Assembly (NCBI RefSeq): GCF_958295425.1
Contig: NC_081153.1
Location: 12,346,501-12,410,500 of the forward strand
Length of the DNA: 64,000 bases
Reading direction: 5' to 3'
Origin: Solea solea
Taxonomy: Eukaryota; Chordata; Actinopteri; Pleuronectiformes; Soleidae
This document shows, piece by piece, positions 58,973-64,000 of the stretch. The position numbers were made by a program, and so were the translations under genes. The notes under the pieces were generated by a model. That model searched no databases. It was given only the letters and a program-made list of their open reading frames with translations, and was not told the DNA's origin. Within the stretch, counting starts at the first letter, position 1; each line of letters opens with the position of its first letter.

Positions 58973-59264
58973 TCTGCCCTTTTCACTTGAGCCCCCTCTC
59001 CCCCTGCCATGTCTGTGCGCGCCACTGATTATTATCACGCTCCCATGTATAAATCATGATGAAAACCTGCAGGTGATGCGTCTTCACTTCTCTCTGCTGC
59101 TGTTTCCCCTTCTCCTGTGAGGAGGATCATGGGTGTTGACGGGGGCCACAGAGCAGATACGGGGGCCCCCCCAGCAGCCTGGGGCCCCCGCAGGTACAAG
59201 GCGTCCTCAGTGTGCGCCAGTGGGACATCCGCGATTTGACAGCTGCGTGGAGCTTTTCAGCCTT

Positions 59265-59690
59265 GTAATTTCAGATAATATCCCGAGCGCTCACTCTTCT
59301 CGGCAATTTGTATATGAATAACCGAATAATTTCCCCCTTTTGTTCCATCTGTGCTACCTCAAATCCAAATAAAGATGCCTTTTAGTATTAAAAGTGGTTG
59401 AAAATTACAGGTAATTATCTTTGACGGTAAAAACGCTGTAATCAGCGGGCTACATCAAAAATTACCCTAATTATGCCTGCATTTATGAGAATGGAAAAAA
59501 AGCCTCACTTGGATAAAAACCCACAAATTGTCCCAAATATCTCCTTCATATTGAACGCCACTGCAGCTGGCTGCTTTGTTCAACATCGATCCCGTGGAGC
59601 TTGGCATTTAACGCCCTGCATTAGGACGGAGAGAAGGGAGAAAACATTTTGTCAATACTTCTAATAATTGAGGGTGAAATGACAAGATAA
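59265..59690. promoter_or_regulatory. Candidate Dlx5/6 intergenic enhancer (nearer dlx6)
   Basis: A repeat-free block with two perfect TAATTA sites at 59,412-59,417 and 59,468-59,473, 56 bp apart. It also has 'gctgtaatcagcgg', 'ttatgcctgcatttatgag' and 'caaatccaaataaagatgcc'. Paired TAATTA elements bound by Dlx proteins are a reported feature of the conserved I56i enhancer that drives Dlx5/6 in forebrain GABAergic precursors. The position, about 1 kb beyond the dlx6 stop codon, fits. Sequence alignment was not possible here. Confidence 0.5.
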
Positions 59691-60468
59691 GCTGGACGTG
59701 GAGCAAATGGCTTTGGAGGTGAATGTAGGCAGCAGCGGTGAGGGGTAAGTTAATTTCCTCTGGCGCGTTTGATAAATCTATACAGTGTCGTGTTCTTCAT
59801 CATGCAGCCACTGAGCGCGTCGGGTTTATGCGAGATGTTTACTCTGGAGAAAAGAGGCTTTTCACTCAGAACCTTATGTTCACATAGTCTCTTCAGAGCG
59901 TGCACTCACCAGGGGCACGGGAACTGATGTGATGTTGGCCCAATACGGGAGCACATGGAGAGGCCTAGATTTTTTTTTTTTTTTTTTAAATGATCTGGAA
60001 ATTAATGCAACAGCAGGCATCTGTTTTGAGTCACGGTTTACTCTTGACAAAACATAAAAAGTGTATGTACAACTAAAACCGCAGATTATATTTACAGACA
60101 GACAAGTTGCTTGGGTTTTGCATTTTGGAGGAAAAAAAAGAAAGGAGGAAAAAAATAAGAAAAAGAAGGAAAAGCAGTCAGGAGTCCTTCATACATGGCA
60201 AATGTTCTGCGTGTGCGCCACAGCGCATGGTCAGTGTGTGGGCAGCCTTTTGTCCAAAGTGGCTAAAAAAATGTCACTGGTAATATTTGGTATATTGACG
60301 TTCAGATGTTGACATGAATGAAAGCATAACAAATATGCGAGCCCACTGAACAGCCATGTTACGCTAGAGAAAACAAAACAAAAAAAGTTAGTTCCCCTTG
60401 TTTGTTTGTGTCACCACACCGAGGCTTGGCTGTGCTTCTATCCCGCAGCAGCAGAGATGCTGAGAAGC

Positions 60469-60519
60469 TTCTTCTTCTTCTTCTTCTTCTTCTCCTCCTC
60501 CTCCTCCTCTTCCTCCTCC
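60469..60519. repeat. (CTT)n(CTC)n tract in dlx6 3' UTR
   Basis: About eight CTT units pass into CTC units, about 140 nt beyond the dlx6 stop codon. In the dlx6 transcript this reads as a purine-only GAG/GAA tract. Confidence 0.85.
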
Positions 60520-60661
60520 GGCCTCCTCTCCAGCGTCCAGCCTCTCGCTGACAGCTCATTTCAGGCGACATTGGAAACTGCACGGCGGAGATTTGCGGAG
60601 GCCTCCGGACAGCTCACCGACCCCTCTCTCTCTCTCTCGCTCTCTCTTGCCTCTCATCAGT

Positions 60662-62231
60662 CTATCTCTGCATGGAGTCTTGGTGCGGGGACGAATACCA
60701 GTGAGAGTAGCCGGGCATGTAGCTGTTGCTCGGCATGTTTACTCCTTTGGAAGAGGCCGAGACGTCCCAGATTGGAGGGATGGTAGGGGAGCGCGGGGAC
60801 AGGGACATGGAGCCCGGGATTGGTTCACTCTCGTGCGGGTTGCCGCCTTGCTTGAGCAGCTTCTTGAACTTCGACCTCTTATTCTGGAACCAAATCTTTA
60901 CCTGAGGGAGAGGAGGAGAAGAAGTCGAGAGGGTTTCATTCACTCAAAATAACATATGACATAACAAATACCAAAGGCACATATAATATTTAAAATAATG
61001 TATTTATAACATTCAAATCGGTGCACACAGCTCCATCCCTCTCCCACACACACACACACACACAACATACCTGTGTTTGTGTTAGTCCCAGAGAGGCAGC
61101 CAGCTCGGCGCGCTCCGGTAAAGCGAGGTACTGTGTTTGCTGGAAACGGTGGTTCAGTGCTTGAAGCTGCAAACTGGAGTAAATTGTCCGAGGTTTGCGG
61201 ATCTTCTTGCCTTTGCCGTTAAAACGAATCTCCCCATTCTCGATCACTGTCGTTTTCTGCTGCTCTGCAACAAAAACAAGCAACGTTATTATTCACAGCC
61301 GCCGTGGTGAGATATCCGTGTGTGGCGTGGAGATGTGAGGCGTCGAATAAAAAGGTGTGTGGGGAAAAAATAAAATTAAATAAAATTAAAAAATAATGAA
61401 GAGAATTCAATGTGATAAACGTTGACATGTCACAGCGCCCTAACGCGGCCGTGGCAGCCATAATCCTCATACGCTGTCATATTTAGGATATTGCTGGTAA
61501 TGACACGTCAATTAAATGCTAATTACAACATTCAGGGCGTGCGGGCTGCCTAATTTCCACGAGTAGTTGGTGAGGATTGCGCGGTGGTGATGATCACACC
61601 CCGGGCATTAAAACACATTCAGTGAGAGAAGAGCTAAACGGATCAGCAGCACAGGCTGGAGAGACGTGGATCTCGAATTATCCGGTGCCATTTGCGCACA
61701 ATCTTCTTCCGTGTCGCTCACAGGAGTGGCCGTGCAGTGGCTTCGGGGATGACACCAACAATGGCAGGGAGTGAGGTACGAGTCCGTCACTGAGGCTCAC
61801 CGGTGTTTAAAAAAGAAAAAAGGAAAAAAAGAACAGGATATCTTTGCGGTAATGCTGCGTGTCAGGCGTGTCGGGGATTGCGCATTTTTTCCACTCGGCT
61901 GGTGAAAAATGGGATTTTCCTTACCTGTGCCGTCTAACCTTGTCTGTCCTCCCGTGTTGTTGTGATACGATGGCAGGTACGGGCTGTGGTGCGCGTGGCT
62001 CACATATGGGTACGGTAACGACCTGTTGTAGGTGTTGGTCCCGGGGTACGACGTGTTGTCGTGCTGGTGGTGAGCGTGTGAGCCGGAGTGGAGACAGTGC
62101 AGCGGGTAGTGGCCGCTGGCCATCGACGGGGAGCTCTGCTGTGACTGCGACTGCTGCCCAAACTCCATGAAAGCAGACTTGGTCGAGTCCTGAGCGTCCA
62201 GACCGTCAGCCATCGTAGTCATGGTCATCAT
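60662..62231 (-). CDS. dlx6a: Dlx6 homeodomain transcription factor
   Basis: Partner of dlx5 in the convergent bigene cluster. Exons 5' to 3': 62231-61925, 61264-61071, 60901-60662; phases close, 246 aa. It starts [20 protein letters not shown] as in vertebrate Dlx6. The N-terminal part has a short Q/S segment ([12 protein letters not shown]) in place of the long Q/P repeats of mammals, then a His-rich part and [11 protein letters not shown]. The homeodomain spans about residues 124-183, with [20 protein letters not shown] and the standard [11 protein letters not shown]. The C-terminus has [13 protein letters not shown] and ends [14 protein letters not shown], a few residues shorter than mammals. 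Mutually exclusive alternatives at the ATG (residues 1, 2, 4 and 7 are all Met) are possible; the first fits the family. Intron 2 splits the homeodomain at the same place as in dlx5. Confidence 0.95.
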
Positions 62232-62480
62232 CGAATTTTCTGCCTTGAGAGCACTCACCCCCCTCTCTCCCAAGACCAAATCGGTTTTTCTCTCTCTCTC
62301 CCTCGCGCTGTGTTGTTGTCTCTCTCTCTCTCTCCCCTCTCCACCGCGAAAAAGATATTGTCCTATTAACACCCGGGTTTTTCCACGCGCGTCTTTATTT
62401 CCCCCCCTTGTTCCCGTGATATTCTCACTCAAAGTGGCGGAAGGTAGGCATAAGTTAAGGGAGAGATTTTAAGGTGGATT
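62232..62480 (-). promoter_or_regulatory. dlx6a: dlx6 5' UTR with (TC)n tracts
   Basis: Upstream of the ATG on the minus strand, GA-rich on the transcript (CT tracts at about 62,288-62,301 and 62,319-62,333 on +). An open frame extends upstream of the ATG, but the family start [10 protein letters not shown] fixes the protein start. The transcription start is unknown. Confidence 0.45.
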
Positions 62481-63430
62481 CTGTTAAAATTGAGCCTTTG
62501 CTTCCAGACTTGATGCAGACACTACAAGTAGAATGGTTTGTCTCCAAAGGGCAGCGCCTTCCGATTGGTCATCCAACCCAAACGTCATCAGTGCTCTGCG
62601 CTTCACGGAGCCTTGAGCTGAAGTTAAACCACCTTACCAGCTCCCACCGCCACTATGAGGGGAAATAATGTGGTGGGGAAAAGACGCCTAATTCCTACAG
62701 ACAAGCTTCACGCGTAAAACCAGCTCCTTTTTGGAGTCGATTTTGTTTTTTAACCCAAACCCCTAAATTACGCACGACGCGCAACATATAGTAACCCCGC
62801 GCGCACTTTGATTGACTCTATATGTTCCTTCTTCCTCTGCTTCCCCTTCTCAGCCTTTAACTCCTCCTTTCCTCTGGAATTAATTACATATAGGGAAGCA
62901 TCACACAAACATCCTGTTTGGGAAAGTAGTTAGTGAATCCCTACTTAATAATAAACAGACCTTTTTTTGAAAAAAATAAATAAATAAAAAAACAACAACC
63001 CCAAAATGTCAGTAAATTATTTACACGTTAATCCTCCACTGCAAACATATTAATCTCCAATCATCGTTTTAAAGGGGATTACATGTTAATTCTGTCAAAT
63101 GGTAAACGTTTACAAACGACTTTGCTGCAATCCCAGCACTATTAAATGAACATTGAAATATTTATTTCCCTAATTTGTGGCTTTATACATTTGCTCAAGT
63201 GAAGTGATCTGTTTTATTTCAAGGAAACCTCTTAAAACAGGTGGGATTTGTTTTTGTTTTTTTTTAGTTCTGCAGATTTCTGTGGATTTTAATGAGGAAA
63301 GTATAACTTCTGTGGTTATTTTTTACATTTTTATTTAATTTTTTTTGCAGTGTACATAATTTACATTATTAGTAATTCATATTTAACCCCCCTTCTGCTC
63401 TGAGAGTAACATATATTATAACTGCTGTAT
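62481..63430. other. dlx6 upstream flank, no distinct feature
   Basis: AT-rich unique sequence without recognised repeats or coding exons. It contains T and A runs (about 63,250 and 62,970). Confidence 0.4.
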
Positions 63431-64000
63431 TTTCCCCTGGGGCTACTGACCATATGATTAAAGATCCTCAGACAATTCCAAATGCAGTGCGTGTGACACA
63501 TCAAATAACAATATGCCTGAGGTACAATAGATTATTTTGCACATAGAAGGGTGGATACCGAGATAAACTGACAGAGTCTTTTATCCCTGTTGGTAATATG
63601 AGGCCTGATAGGGTCCTCAATATATGTAAATTATACAGTTTGCCCATGAGGGGATGACATGTTCGATTCGAATATATACGAACAAAACGATATTTCCACA
63701 TTATTGCAGCTCCAACGTGGATTTAAAATCCTAATTTTCAGTACGTTTGATGCAGCGATTTTCACAAATAGGGCGACGAAGAAGAAAAAAAAATACAACT
63801 GTGTGCAATCAAGTTGCTGTGAAAACCTATTTGATTAGCGGCCACACTTTGCTCAAATTGCAGCTATAAAATTAAGAACAATTCGCCTGTAATGATTATG
63901 GACTGTTGGATTTATTTTGGGAGGGTGGAAATAAAAGTGGATATAGCATAAATTATCCCCCTAATTATACGCCAGTGTCGCCTCAATTATCCTCTTATCA
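63431..64000. promoter_or_regulatory. Possible conserved control element upstream of dlx6
   Basis: Repeat-free DNA with dense homeodomain-type cores: 'tttgattagcggcc' (63,830), 'ctgtaatgattatgg' (63,889), 'cataaattatcc' and 'cctaattatacgcc' (63,948-63,972), 'ctcaattatcc' (63,983). Composition resembles conserved non-coding elements around developmental genes. Runs off the window end. Proposed from composition and position alone. Confidence 0.3.

Noticed and set aside
60406..60786. 126-aa plus-strand open frame antisense to dlx6
   Set aside because: Poly-Phe and poly-Ser from the CTT/CTC tract, then the reverse strand of the dlx6 last exon.
61797..62432. 211-aa open frame starting upstream of the dlx6 ATG and running into intron 1
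   Set aside because: Only 61,925-62,231 is coding; the upstream extension is GA-rich 5' UTR and the downstream part is past the GTAAGG donor.

Overview
This is nuclear DNA from a ray-finned fish, most likely an advanced (percomorph-type) teleost. The evidence is vertebrate multi-exon genes with GT-AG introns, dense CA/GA/AT microsatellites, many short teleost-style SINEs and non-autonomous DNA transposons, L2-type LINE scraps, and protein sequences that read as fish versions of known genes. Four protein-coding genes could be assembled exon by exon with every splice phase closing, plus one intact tRNA gene.

Layout. About 1-10.3 kb is non-coding and repeat-rich; it is the 5' flank or 5' untranslated introns of the first gene. 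pals2 (mpp6), a p55-type MAGUK scaffold, lies on + from 10,441 to 26,714 (12 coding exons, 585 aa). A repeat-rich interval (27.6-32 kb) holds transposon relics and an isolated tRNA-Glu(CTC) gene at 30,275-30,346. About 32.05-40.67 kb is repeat-poor and AT-rich, and is probably the very long 3' UTR of ago2. ago2 (Argonaute-2) lies on - from 51,475 down to 40,666 (20 coding exons, 870 aa), with one GC-AG intron and one intron carrying a hAT-type element with a perfect 8-bp target duplication. Then comes the convergent homeobox pair dlx5 (+, 54,046-55,451, 286 aa) and dlx6 (-, 62,231-60,662, 246 aa). Their 5.2-kb intergenic region contains two TAAT-rich, low-repeat blocks in the right place to be the known Dlx5/6 intergenic enhancers, separated by a microsatellite and transposon block.

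How the genes relate. dlx5 and dlx6 form a co-regulated bigene cluster (forebrain, branchial arches, otic region, fins). ago2 is the small-RNA effector. pals2 is a junctional/polarity scaffold. There is no sign that the three units form one functional system; they are neighbours in conserved or rearranged fish synteny.

The strongest biological point is in ago2. The reading frame has aspartate (D648) where human AGO2 has the catalytic glutamate E637, and tyrosine (Y677) where human has phenylalanine, next to catalytic D680. This matches the pair of teleost substitutions reported to weaken Ago2 slicing and RNAi in fish. I found no CRISPR array, viral gene or wholly new system.
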